Positions 15,011-23,272 of a stretch of 37,818 nt of DNA are shown in pieces. Source of the stretch: Clostridia bacterium (GTDB lineage Bacteria; Bacillota; Clostridia; Lachnospirales; Anaerotignaceae); contig JAQXNZ010000125.1 in NCBI GenBank assembly GCA_029098265.1, positions 1 through 37,818 of the forward strand, in the 5' to 3' direction. The notes beneath the pieces are model-generated. The model ran no database searches and was not told where the DNA came from. It saw only the letters and a list, made by a program, of their open reading frames with translations. The translations under genes and the position numbers were made by a program. Position 1 is the first letter of the stretch, and every line of letters begins with the position of its first letter.

Positions 15011-17587
15011 ATGAGTTTTCTCGAAAAGATATTTGGAAACTACAGTGAGAAAGAACTAAAAAAGATAAATCCGGTTGTAGATAAAATTGAAAGCTATGAC
15101 AGTGCTATGCAGGCCCTCTCGGATGAGGAGCTCAGAGCAAAGACAGATGAATTTAAAAAGAGACTTGCCGAGGGTGAGACCCTTGACGACCTGCTTCCCG
15201 AAGCCTTTGCGGCAGTAAGAGAAGCCGCATGGAGAGTAAGACAGATGAAGCCCTTCAGGGTACAGCTTATAGGCGGCGTTGTCCTTCATCAGGGCCGTAT
15301 TGCCGAGATGAAAACAGGTGAAGGTAAAACCCTTGTTGCAGTTATGCCCGCATACCTTAACGCCCTTGAGGGAAAAGGCGTACACATCGTTACTGTCAAT
15401 GACTATCTGGCAAGCCGTGACGCCGAGTGGATGGGCGAAATATTCAGATTTATGGGCCTTAGCGTAGGCTGTATACTCAACAGCCTTACAAGTGAGGAAA
15501 GACAGGCGGCATACGCATGTGATATTACCTATGCTACAAACAACGAGCTGGGATTTGACTACCTGAGAGACAACATGGTAGTAAGAATAGAGAACCTTGT
15601 ACAGAGGGGACTGCATTATGCCATCATCGACGAGGTTGACTCAATACTTATCGATGAAGCGAGAACACCCCTTATCATTTCGGGAAGCGGTACAAAGTCA
15701 ACACAGCTTTACGAGATAGCGGACGCATTTGCAAAGACCCTTAAAAAAGGCCGTTTGCTCAATGAGGACGATGCGCTCAATCCCCTTATAAAGGAAGAAC
15801 TCAAGGAGGAAGGAGATTTTGTTGTTGATGAAAAAGCAAAAACAGTTACCCTCACACAGCAGGGCGTCGGCAAAGCAGAGAAATTCTTTAACATCGAAAA
15901 CCTCTCGGATCCGGAAAACATTGAAATTCTCCATCACATTAATAATGCTCTTAAAGCAAACTATAACATGTTTAAGGACCAGAACTACGTTGTACAGAAT
16001 GATGAAATCCTGATTGTAGACGAATTTACTGGTCGTATAATGCCCGGCAGAAGATATTCCGACGGACTTCATCAGGCTATCGAGGCTAAGGAGCATGTTA
16101 AGGTAAAAAGAGAAAGCAAGACACTGGCTACAATCACATTCCAGAACTTCTTCAATAAATACGAAAAGAAGGCAGGTATGACAGGTACAGCCCAGACAGA
16201 GGAAGCCGAGTTCAGAAATATTTACAACATGGACGTTGTCTGCATACCTACAAACAAGCCTGTAATAAGAGACGATAAGACTGACGTTGTATATACAACA
16301 GAAGCAGGAAAGTTCCGTGCCGTTGTTGAGGAAATAAAGGCCGCCCACGAAAAGGGACAACCTGTCCTTGTCGGTACCGTTACAATTGAAAAATCAGAGC
16401 TTTTAAGCGCAATGCTTAAGAGAGAGGGCATACCTCATCAGGTGCTCAATGCCAAGTACCATGAGAAGGAAGCCGAGATAATCGCCCTTGCAGGTCAGAA
16501 AGGCGCCGTTACAATAGCCACAAACATGGCAGGACGAGGCACCGATATTCAGCTTGGCGAAGGTGTTAAGGAGCTTGGCGGACTTAAGATAATCGGTACG
16601 GAAAGACATGAGTCCAGACGTATAGACAATCAGCTCAGAGGACGTGCCGGACGTCAGGGAGACCCCGGAGAATCACGCTTCTATCTGTCTATGGAGGACG
16701 ACCTTATGCGTCTGTTCGGCTCTGAAAAGACAAAGGAAATGGTTGAAAAGATGGGTATCGGCGAGGACGAGCCCATTGAGCACAGCATGCTTGCCAAGGC
16801 CATTGAAAGTGCCCAGAAGAAGGTAGAGGGCAACAACTTTGCAACCCGTAAACGCCTCCTTGAATACGACGAGGTAATGAACGAACAGCGTGAGATAATC
16901 TATAAGGAAAGAAAACGTGTGCTCATGGGCGAAAACCTCCGTGACAGCATACAGGGAATGATAGACCAGATTGTTGAAAGAACCGTTGACAGATATATAC
17001 CCGATGATACACCCGTAGACGAATGGGATATGGTTGGCTTCAACGAAGGTATACACGAAATAATACCTCTTAAGGGCACATTCCTTGTTCCCGAGGATAA
17101 GAAAGCAACAGTAACAAAGGACAGCTTTAAGTCAGATATCCAGAAGATTGCCCATAAGCTCTATGAACTCAAAGAGCAGGAGATAAACGATGAGGAAAAG
17201 ATGCGTGAGCTGGAGCGTGTTGTAATGCTTAAGGTTATCGACTCCAGATGGATGGACCACATCGACGATATGGATCACATGCGTCAGGGTATCAGCTTAC
17301 AGTCATACGCCCAGAAGGACCCTCTCATTGAGTATAAATATGTAAGCTATGATATGTTCGAGGATATGAGCAAATCCATTCAGGCAGATACGGTCAAGAC
17401 TCTCTATCGCGTAAGGGTAGTGACAGAGGCAAAGCGTGAAGAGGTTGCAAAGCCCATGTTTACAAATAAGGACGATTCGGTTGCCGCTAAGCCGGTGCAG
17501 AGAAAGAATGCCAAGATAGGCAGAAATGACCCCTGCCCCTGCGGAAGCGGAAAGAAATATAAGAACTGCTGCGGAAGAAATGCGTAA
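15011..17587 (+). CDS. secA: Preprotein translocase ATPase SecA
   Basis: An 858-residue motor ATPase that drives preproteins through SecYEG. NBD1 carries Walker A MKTGEGKT (about 100-107) and the DEAD-type Walker [20 protein letters not shown] (about 205-223). The preprotein cross-linking region, NBD2 with [16 protein letters not shown] and the arginine-finger block [17 protein letters not shown], and the helical wing/scaffold follow. The C-terminus ends in the zinc-binding tail [16 protein letters not shown] (Cys-x-Cys-x8-Cys-Cys), which binds SecB or ribosomes in other species. ATG at 15011 follows AAAGAGGTG. prfB starts 20 bp after its stop, so the two form an operon, the same order as in Bacillus. 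Confidence 0.98.
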   Translation: MSFLEKIFGNYSEKELKKINPVVDKIESYDSAMQALSDEELRAKTDEFKKRLAEGETLDDLLPEAFAAVREAAWRVRQMKPFRVQLIGGVVLHQGRIAEMKTGEGKTLVAVMPAYLNALEGKGVHIVTVNDYLASRDAEWMGEIFRFMGLSVGCILNSLTSEERQAAYACDITYATNNELGFDYLRDNMVVRIENLVQRGLHYAIIDEVDSILIDEARTPLIISGSGTKSTQLYEIADAFAKTLKKGRLLNEDDALNPLIKEELKEEGDFVVDEKAKTVTLTQQGVGKAEKFFNIENLSDPENIEILHHINNALKANYNMFKDQNYVVQNDEILIVDEFTGRIMPGRRYSDGLHQAIEAKEHVKVKRESKTLATITFQNFFNKYEKKAGMTGTAQTEEAEFRNIYNMDVVCIPTNKPVIRDDKTDVVYTTEAGKFRAVVEEIKAAHEKGQPVLVGTVTIEKSELLSAMLKREGIPHQVLNAKYHEKEAEIIALAGQKGAVTIATNMAGRGTDIQLGEGVKELGGLKIIGTERHESRRIDNQLRGRAGRQGDPGESRFYLSMEDDLMRLFGSEKTKEMVEKMGIGEDEPIEHSMLAKAIESAQKKVEGNNFATRKRLLEYDEVMNEQREIIYKERKRVLMGENLRDSIQGMIDQIVERTVDRYIPDDTPVDEWDMVGFNEGIHEIIPLKGTFLVPEDKKATVTKDSFKSDIQKIAHKLYELKEQEINDEEKMRELERVVMLKVIDSRWMDHIDDMDHMRQGISLQSYAQKDPLIEYKYVSYDMFEDMSKSIQADTVKTLYRVRVVTEAKREEVAKPMFTNKDDSVAAKPVQRKNAKIGRNDPCPCGSGKKYKNCCGRNA

Positions 17588-17607
17588 TGAATTAAAGGAG
17601 TTATATC

Positions 17608-18708
17608 ATGTTTGAACTTGACCAGATAGGAAACGAACTGTCACCCTACGAAAATAAGCTCAATGATATGGGCAGGCTTCTCGGCGTGGAAGAGGCCAAG
17701 GAAAAAATCGCCGAGCTGGAGGAAATCTCCGCAGACCCTGATTTCTGGAATGACATGGCAAAAAGCCAGAAAACCATGCAGACTATAAAGGGACTTAAGG
17801 ACAAGGTAAACGGCTATGAGTCTCTGCTCCAGAAATATGAGGATATATATACTCTCATTGAAATGGGCAAGGAGGAGGAAGATGCCGAGCTGCTTGAGGA
17901 AGTAAAGCAGGAGTCCGAGGAATTTAAGGAAAATTATGAAAAGCTCAGAATTTCCACACTCCTTGACGGCGAGTATGACAGAAACAACGCCATTGTTACC
18001 CTCCATGCAGGCGAGGGCGGAACAGAGGCCTGCGACTGGGTAAGCATGCTCTACAGAATGTACACAAGATGGTGCTCAAAGAAGGGCTTTGCCGTTGAGA
18101 CACTGGACTACCTTGAGGGCGAGGAAGCGGGCATAAAGTCCGTTACATTCCAGGTAAACGGCGAAAATGCCTACGGCTATCTTAAGAGCGAAAAGGGCGT
18201 ACACAGACTTGTGCGTGTATCACCCTTTGACTCCTCGGGAAGAAGACATACATCCTTTGCCAGCTGTGATGTAATGCCCGAAATAGATGATGATGTTGAA
18301 ATAGAGATCAGACCCGACGATATTCGTGTCGATACCTACCGTTCAAGCGGCGCCGGCGGACAGCATGTCAATAAGACATCATCGGCTATCCGTATTACCC
18401 ACTATCCCACAGGTATAGTTGTACAGTGCCAGAATGAACGAAGCCAGTTCAGCAACAAGGACACTGCCATGAAAATGCTGCGTTCCAAGCTCCTTGAGCT
18501 CAAGATTGAGGAGCAGATGAAGAAGCTTGCCGAGATAAGGGGCGACGTAAAGGAAAACGCATGGGGCAGCCAGATACGTTCATATGTATTCATGCCCTAT
18601 AACCTTGTAAAGGACGTAAGAACAGGCGAGGAAACTGCCAATGTATCGGCGGTTATGGACGGCGAGATAGACAGATTTATAAATGCTTATCTGAGCTGGA
18701 TACACTAA
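17608..18708 (+). CDS. prfB: Peptide chain release factor 2
   Basis: A 366-residue RF2 that reads UGA and UAA stop codons. The SPF anticodon-like tripeptide is at 205-207 and the GGQ hydrolysis motif (SSGAGGQHVNKTSSAIRITH) at 250-252, exactly the E. coli numbering. It is encoded in one frame: at the place where most RF2 genes have CTT-TGA-C for programmed +1 frameshifting (codons 25-26), this gene has CTT-CTC-GGC (Leu24-Leu25-Gly26 region), so the usual autoregulatory frameshift is absent. ATG at 17608 follows AAAGGAG. It is cotranscribed with secA. Its stop codon directly abuts helix V of the structured repeat. Confidence 0.97.
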   Translation: MFELDQIGNELSPYENKLNDMGRLLGVEEAKEKIAELEEISADPDFWNDMAKSQKTMQTIKGLKDKVNGYESLLQKYEDIYTLIEMGKEEEDAELLEEVKQESEEFKENYEKLRISTLLDGEYDRNNAIVTLHAGEGGTEACDWVSMLYRMYTRWCSKKGFAVETLDYLEGEEAGIKSVTFQVNGENAYGYLKSEKGVHRLVRVSPFDSSGRRHTSFASCDVMPEIDDDVEIEIRPDDIRVDTYRSSGAGGQHVNKTSSAIRITHYPTGIVVQCQNERSQFSNKDTAMKMLRSKLLELKIEEQMKKLAEIRGDVKENAWGSQIRSYVFMPYNLVKDVRTGEETANVSAVMDGEIDRFINAYLSWIH

Positions 18709-18709
18709 A

Positions 18710-18888
18710 GCGTGCGGAGCACGCTAAGTCGAAAACAGGTTTTCGACTTGTATAAATTAAGGTATGAAAAGCCATTAGCAATAAATTTGCAGGCAAATTT
18801 TTGCAAAAGGCTTTTCTCCTCGGCGAAGAGCGCGGTCTCCGCCTGCGGATTCCATTTGGAAAACGCTTCGTTTTCCAAACCTTTCCGC
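18710..18888 (-). repeat. Full-length copy of the ~178-bp structured intergenic repeat (copy A)
   Basis: Read on the minus strand it has the same five helices, in the same order, as the copy at 29582-29757. I: TTTGGAAAACG/CGTTTTCCAAA (18879-18869, 18865-18855). II: GGCG/CGCC (18843-18840, 18825-18822) around the invariant core CGGAGACCGCGCTCTTCG (18841-18824). III: GAAAAGCC/GGCTTTTC (18816-18809, 18773-18766). IV: AAGTCGAAAAC/GTTTTCGACTT (18749-18739, 18736-18726). V: GCGTGC/GCACGC (18724-18719, 18715-18710). Open reading frames across it are by-products of the repeats. It directly follows the prfB stop. Confidence 0.75.
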
Positions 18889-18918
18889 TTAAAAATCCAA
18901 CTCATCTGGATTCTGAGA

Positions 18919-18957
18919 CGTGCAGAGCACGCTAAGTCGAAAACAGGTTTTCGACTT
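18919..18957 (-). repeat. Second helix IV-V module beside copy A
   Basis: Positions 18919-18957 repeat 18711-18749 with one mismatch in 39, exactly 208 bp away in the same orientation, duplicating helices IV and V. Between copy A and this module is another small hairpin, AATCCA/TGGATT (about 18894-18912); after it (on the plus strand) is GAAATC/GATTTC (18963-18976). This suggests partial tandem duplication or a nested second element. Confidence 0.8.
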
Positions 18958-18978
18958 ATGATGAAATCAGGATTTCGC

Positions 18979-19008
18979 TTGATAAATTAAAGTGTACAGA
19001 ATTATATA
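18979..19008 (+). promoter_or_regulatory. Candidate promoter of the pseudouridine synthase gene
   Basis: TTGATA (18979-18984) and TATATA (19003-19008) with an 18-base spacer, between the repeat and the terminator-like hairpin at 19022-19052. Confidence 0.4.
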
Positions 19009-19021
19009 TTGTTAATGAGTG

Positions 19022-19052
19022 ACCCTCTGGTATGCAGTGCCGGAGGGTTTTT
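19022..19052 (+). terminator. Terminator-like hairpin just upstream of the pseudouridine synthase start
   Basis: ACCCTCTGG (19022-19030) and CCGGAGGGT (19040-19048) pair with one G-U and are followed by T5. Only 16 bases separate the T tract from the next ATG, too little for a promoter. Any transcript of the next gene must therefore read through it. Confidence 0.75.
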
Positions 19053-19068
19053 ACAAACGGTGATTTGT

Positions 19069-20025
19069 ATGAAAGAAATAGTAATAACAAAAAATGACGG
19101 CGGTCAGAGAATGGATAAATTTCTGATGAAGCATTTCTCAAAGGCGCCGAAAAGCTTCATATATAAAATGCTAAGAAAAAAGAGGATAAAGCTTAACGGA
19201 GGCCGTGCCGAGGGCAGTGAAATGCTGTCCGACGGCGACAGAATACAGCTATATCTGGCAGAGGAAACAATGGAGGGCTTTACGGAAATAAAGGCCGTTG
19301 CCCGTACCTCGTCAGGCGTTGACGTTATATATGAGGACGAAAACATACTGGCTGTCAATAAGCCTGCGGGAGTGCTGTCCCATGCGGAATCCGCCGATGA
19401 CAGGGACACCATGATAGACAGAGTATTAAGCTATCTGCATGAGAAGGGCGACTATATGCCGGAAAAGGAAATGTCCTTTACGCCCGCCCTGTGCAACCGT
19501 CTGGACAGAAACACCAGCGGAATAGTTATAGCGGGAAAAAACGCCGAGGCTTTGAGACAGCTCAATGCGGCGGTAAAGACTAAAAATATAAAAAAGCTGT
19601 ATAAGGCGTTGGTCTGCGGAACGGTAAAAGGCTCCGGCAGACTGGAGGATATGTATACCAAGGACAGAGACAGAAACAAGGCTTCTCTGGGAAGCGGGGA
19701 CAAAAAAATCGTGACCGAGTACAGACCGATTAAGTCCGACGGAAAATATACCCTTATGGAGGTAGAGCTGATTACGGGAAAGTCCCACCAGATAAGGGTA
19801 CACATGGCTTCCATAGATTGTCCGATAATCGGAGATACAAAATACGGTGATGCTAAGGTAAACGGCGATTTCAGAAAAAAATGCGGCGTAAAAAGACAGC
19901 TGCTTCATGCCTATAAAATGAAGCTGGGTGGACTTACGGGAGATTTGGCATATCTTAACGGAAAAACCATAACCGCCGATGTGCCTGATGACTTCAAAAA
20001 AGCGGAGAAGGAAATATTCGGCTGA
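19069..20025 (+). CDS. RluA family 23S rRNA-type pseudouridine synthase (RluC/RluD-like)
   Basis: A 318-residue protein. An S4-like RNA-binding domain spans about 1-70 (RMDKFLMKHF...IYKMLRKKRIKLNG) and the RluA-type catalytic domain about 85-300. The catalytic motif NRLDRNTSGI puts the nucleophilic aspartate at Asp146; TGKSHQIRVHM is the second conserved block. It isomerises uridines in rRNA in the cytoplasm; the target site cannot be read from sequence. I chose ATG at 19069 with a weak GGTGAT site; longer starts would run back through the hairpin at 19022-19052. It precedes walR, which has its own strong promoter. Confidence 0.92.
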   Translation: MKEIVITKNDGGQRMDKFLMKHFSKAPKSFIYKMLRKKRIKLNGGRAEGSEMLSDGDRIQLYLAEETMEGFTEIKAVARTSSGVDVIYEDENILAVNKPAGVLSHAESADDRDTMIDRVLSYLHEKGDYMPEKEMSFTPALCNRLDRNTSGIVIAGKNAEALRQLNAAVKTKNIKKLYKALVCGTVKGSGRLEDMYTKDRDRNKASLGSGDKKIVTEYRPIKSDGKYTLMEVELITGKSHQIRVHMASIDCPIIGDTKYGDAKVNGDFRKKCGVKRQLLHAYKMKLGGLTGDLAYLNGKTITADVPDDFKKAEKEIFG

Positions 20026-20037
20026 TGGAGGCGGACG

Positions 20038-20066
20038 TTGTAAAAATACGCAGGTTCTAGTATAAT
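20038..20066 (+). promoter_or_regulatory. Promoter of walRK
   Basis: TTGTAA (20038-20043) and perfect TATAAT (20061-20066) with a 17-base spacer, about 25 nt before the ribosome binding site of the response regulator gene. Confidence 0.85.
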
Positions 20067-20097
20067 GGAGCTATGAATTCATGTTTGGGGGTATAAT

Positions 20098-20793
20098 ATG
20101 TCACAGACGGTTCTTGTTGTAGACGATGAAAAAAATATTGTTAATATAATTGCCTTTAACCTTAAAAGAGAGGGTTATGAGGTGCTGACGGCAGAGGACG
20201 GAGAAGAAGCCGTTGCCATTGCCGATGAAAAAAATCCCGACCTCATACTGCTGGATATAATGATGCCGAAAATGGACGGCTATGAAGCATGCAGAAAGAT
20301 AAGGGAAAAGCACAACATGCCCATAATAATGCTGACAGCCAAGGCAGAGGAGCTGGACAAGGTGCTCGGCCTTGAAATGGGCGCCGATGACTATGTCACA
20401 AAGCCCTTCGGCACAAGGGAGCTTATCGCAAGAGTAAAGGCAAATCTCAGACGTGCGGTAATAAAGGCGGATGCGCCTAAAAAATCGACTAATGTTCTTA
20501 CATTTAAAAATCTCGAAATTGACTTGGATAAGTTTGAAGCAAGAAAGGAAAATAAGGTTCTTGAGCTCACGTTCAGAGAGTTTGAACTGCTTAAATTCCT
20601 TGCGCAGAATCTCGGTCAGGTGTTTTCGAGGGAATCCCTGCTTGAAAAGGTATGGGGCTATGAGTATTACGGAGACGTGCGTACCGTTGACGTAACCGTT
20701 AGGAGACTGAGGGAAAAGCTGGAGGATAACCCCAGCAAGCCTGAATACATACTTACCAAGCGCGGCGTAGGCTACTATTTCGGAGGAAATTAA
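20098..20793 (+). CDS. walR: Response regulator, OmpR/PhoB family, WalR (YycF)-like
   Basis: A 231-residue regulator. The receiver domain (1-120) has the acidic pair Asp9-Asp10, the phosphoacceptor Asp53 in [11 protein letters not shown], and the conserved Thr and Lys in MLTAK and TKPFG. The C-terminal winged helix (about 130-231) contains [15 protein letters not shown] and [20 protein letters not shown]. Neighbouring yycH- and yycI-like genes identify it as the WalR branch rather than PhoP. In Bacillota WalR controls wall hydrolases through direct repeats of TGTWAH-N5-TGTWAH; matching repeats occur at 22654-22692 and 31022-31049. ATG at 20098 sits behind GGGGGT. Cotranscribed with the kinase 10 bp downstream. 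Confidence 0.93.
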   Translation: MSQTVLVVDDEKNIVNIIAFNLKREGYEVLTAEDGEEAVAIADEKNPDLILLDIMMPKMDGYEACRKIREKHNMPIIMLTAKAEELDKVLGLEMGADDYVTKPFGTRELIARVKANLRRAVIKADAPKKSTNVLTFKNLEIDLDKFEARKENKVLELTFREFELLKFLAQNLGQVFSRESLLEKVWGYEYYGDVRTVDVTVRRLREKLEDNPSKPEYILTKRGVGYYFGGN

Positions 20794-20803
20794 GGTGATT
20801 TGA

Positions 20804-22606
20804 TTGAAAGGCATAAAGTGGAGACTTATAGCCATGTATTTGGGTCTCGTTTTTATCGTAATGATAGTCACCGGCTCATTTATATTGCTGAGTATGCAGA
20901 AAACTGAAACAGATAAAGCCAGAAGCCAGCTGGAGCTGTATGCCGAAAAGGTCAGCGAGCAGGTTGTAGAAAGCTACGATGAAGCCGATTTCCAAACGGG
21001 CATAGAGCAGTTTACACGAACAAGCTCCTCAGGCAGCCAGATACAGGGTAATATTATAAACGATAAGGGTGAAACCGTGGCTTCCACAACGGTGTCACAG
21101 CCGCCATTTCCCGATTATAAAAACTCGGTTGTAGGCTTGGCGCTGTCCGGCGAGAACGGCTTTGATGACTCCAGAAAGGACGACGAAAGCAACACCACAT
21201 GGATATGCTATGCCACACCGGCAATGACAATTAACGGCAATGTTAAATATATAGTCTATGCCCAGATGGATGCCTCGTCCATGCAGGAGAGCATGACCCA
21301 GACCACAAGAACAATTATTGTGGCGGTGCTTCTGGCACTGGTGCTGGCGGTACTCATGGCCTATGGCTTTGCCAGAACCATAACGGGCCCCATTCATCAG
21401 CTTACTCTTAAGGCAAAGCTTCTGGCGGAGGGTGACCTGAAACAGACCGTTGAGGTATATTCCGAGGACGAAATCGGTCAGCTTGCCGAAAGCTTCAACT
21501 ATATGGCTTCGGAGCTGAACAAAACCGTCGGCGAGACCTTTAGGGAGAAGAACAAGCTGGAAGCCATACTGCACAACATGACCGACGGAGTTATTTCCTT
21601 TGACAAGGACGGAAACATAAGCCATGCCAACACCGTTGCGGCGGAAATGCTGGAGGTGGATAAGCTGGACTTCACTCTTGATATGTTTACAAGGAAATAT
21701 GATTTGGAGCTGGACGAGTCCAATAACAACGAGGAGGAAGGTCAGGCGGTACAACTGCAGTATACATTCCCTGTGGGCAAAAAATATATAAATGCCAGCT
21801 TTTCACCCTATTTCAACGAGACGGAAGAAATAGAGGGAATAGTCGTTGTTTTGCAGGATATAACAAAACAGAAAAAGCTGGACGATATGCGAAAGGAATT
21901 TGTCGCCAACGTGTCCCACGAAATGAGAACGCCCCTGACAACAATCAAGAGCTATACAGAGACGCTCATGTACGGCGCCCTTGAGGAAAAGGACGTGGCA
22001 ATGGAGTTCCTGAACATAATAAATAATGAGACGGACCGTATGTCCTTCCTTGTGCGTGACCTGCTGCAGCTGTCCAGATTTGACAATAAGCAGGTGCAGT
22101 TCAAGTTCGGAAAGGTAAACATAAACGAGCTTATTTCCGACAACGTGCGACAGAACAAAATACATGCGGAAAATAAAAATCAGAAGCTTATTCTGGAGCT
22201 CTGGCCCGACAATGACGCCTATGTTGTTGCAGACAGAGACAGGGTTAACCAGGTAATAAACAATATAACAACAAACGCCATAAAGTACAGTCCCGAGGGA
22301 GCGACAGTAAGGATATACGTTACCGAGGACAAAAACTGGTACAAGATAAATGTGGCGGATACGGGTATGGGAATATCCAAGGAGGATCTGCCGAGAATAT
22401 TCGAGCGTTTCTACAGGGTCGATAAGGCCAGAAGCCGTGCTATGGGCGGCACCGGTCTGGGTCTTGCCATTGCCAAGGAAATAATGGAGGGCCATGACGG
22501 AAAGCTCACTGCCGAAAGTGAATACGGCAAGGGTACAACAATGACCATGTGGTTCCTCAAGGGTCAGGACAATAGGATAACCGATGACGGCGATGACTTT
22601 GAATAA
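20804..22606 (+). CDS. walK: Sensor histidine kinase, WalK (YycG)-like
   Basis: A 600-residue membrane kinase. TM1 is at about 9-29, an extracytoplasmic sensor domain at 30-165, and TM2 at about 168-190. A HAMP domain (about 190-245), a PAS domain (about 250-365) and a HisKA domain follow; FVANVSHEMRTPLTTIKSYT gives the phosphorylated His372. The ATPase domain has NQVINNITTNAIKYS, DTGMGIS and GGTGLGLAIAKE. This TM-sensor-TM-HAMP-PAS-kinase order is that of WalK. Translation probably starts at TTG 20804: AAGGTGAT precedes it by 8 bases, and the first ATG (20834) would remove part of TM1's basic flank. It phosphorylates the upstream response regulator. Confidence 0.93.
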   Translation: MKGIKWRLIAMYLGLVFIVMIVTGSFILLSMQKTETDKARSQLELYAEKVSEQVVESYDEADFQTGIEQFTRTSSSGSQIQGNIINDKGETVASTTVSQPPFPDYKNSVVGLALSGENGFDDSRKDDESNTTWICYATPAMTINGNVKYIVYAQMDASSMQESMTQTTRTIIVAVLLALVLAVLMAYGFARTITGPIHQLTLKAKLLAEGDLKQTVEVYSEDEIGQLAESFNYMASELNKTVGETFREKNKLEAILHNMTDGVISFDKDGNISHANTVAAEMLEVDKLDFTLDMFTRKYDLELDESNNNEEEGQAVQLQYTFPVGKKYINASFSPYFNETEEIEGIVVVLQDITKQKKLDDMRKEFVANVSHEMRTPLTTIKSYTETLMYGALEEKDVAMEFLNIINNETDRMSFLVRDLLQLSRFDNKQVQFKFGKVNINELISDNVRQNKIHAENKNQKLILELWPDNDAYVVADRDRVNQVINNITTNAIKYSPEGATVRIYVTEDKNWYKINVADTGMGISKEDLPRIFERFYRVDKARSRAMGGTGLGLAIAKEIMEGHDGKLTAESEYGKGTTMTMWFLKGQDNRITDDGDDFE

Positions 22607-22653
22607 GGTTGAAGCTGTTTTCAGACAATGAAATTAAGCGGGATTTCACATAC

Positions 22654-22708
22654 TGTAATTTAATAGTAAGCTGAGTGTAATATAACTGTAACATAGAAAT
22701 TGTATAAT
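22654..22708 (+). promoter_or_regulatory. Internal promoter with four WalR-type half-sites
   Basis: Four hexamers start exactly 11 bp apart: TGTAAT (22654), AGTAAG (22665), TGTAAT (22676) and TGTAAC (22687). The last two form a perfect WalR box TGTAAT-N5-TGTAAC. A perfect -10, TATAAT (22703-22708), begins 10 bases after the box, and the expected -35 position is poor (ATATAA). This is the layout of an activator-dependent promoter. It would drive the secreted-protein gene and the yycH/yycI-like genes. Confidence 0.85.
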
Positions 22709-22775
22709 ATACTATGTCGGAAAGTATTACACGGTAGGGCGTCTGCCTTGCTGTGAAGCAAAGGAGGCGCATAGA

Positions 22776-23231
22776 ATGAGAAAAATTAAATTATTAGCAA
22801 TTCTCACAGTTATGATAACAATGCTTATCTCTGTAAATGCGTCTGCTGCTGTATATGACGGAGAACCCGGAAAAATAGAAATAACGGGCGGAATTAAAAT
22901 GGATAAGGCCTATGAGTCTACCTTCAATGACACAAGGACGATAACAGGCAGGTCCGAGTGCGGCACAAACATAATAATAAATGTCTGTACCGAGGACGAG
23001 GACGGTGTGCTTCAGATTGTGAAAACCTACAGCATAGAGGTGGGACTCAGCGGATATTTCTCAAAGAGCGTAAGGCTCTATGAGGGTGATAATATAATTG
23101 TCATAAGCACAGAGGACAACACTGCTACGGTGGTGGCGCATATAAAGAGAAAAAGCGAAGAAATAAAGAACATGCTGGAGCGGGGAATTTATATTCCGGG
23201 CAGTACGGCAAGGGTTTATTTCGCAGACTGA
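22776..23231 (+). CDS. Secreted Ig-like (Big/glucodextranase-B-like) domain protein
   Basis: A 151-residue exported protein. The signal peptide is basic then hydrophobic (MRKIKLLAILTVMITMLISV), with probable cleavage after NASA (about residue 24). The mature part has an Ig-like beta-sandwich pattern: ITGRSECGTNIIINVC, then GLSGYFSKSVRLYEGDNIIV. That is the 'gradient' of turn-strand features seen in Big and glucodextranase-B-like domains. No enzyme motif, anchor or lipobox is visible. AAAGGAGG lies 9 bases before ATG 22776. It sits between walK and a yycH-like gene and has a WalR-type promoter, so a role in sensing or shaping the wall is plausible but inferred. This position is not occupied in Bacillus walRKHI. 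Confidence 0.75.
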   Translation: MRKIKLLAILTVMITMLISVNASAAVYDGEPGKIEITGGIKMDKAYESTFNDTRTITGRSECGTNIIINVCTEDEDGVLQIVKTYSIEVGLSGYFSKSVRLYEGDNIIVISTEDNTATVVAHIKRKSEEIKNMLERGIYIPGSTARVYFAD

Positions 23232-23272
23232 AAATTGCCGTTTATTAATAACGGCTGAAATGCGGTGATCAG

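Noticed and set aside
18712-18990. Open frame of 92 codons downstream of prfB, and another of 66 codons on the opposite strand
   Set aside because: Both lie within hairpins of the repeat element, lack a ribosome binding site, and have no recognisable protein character.
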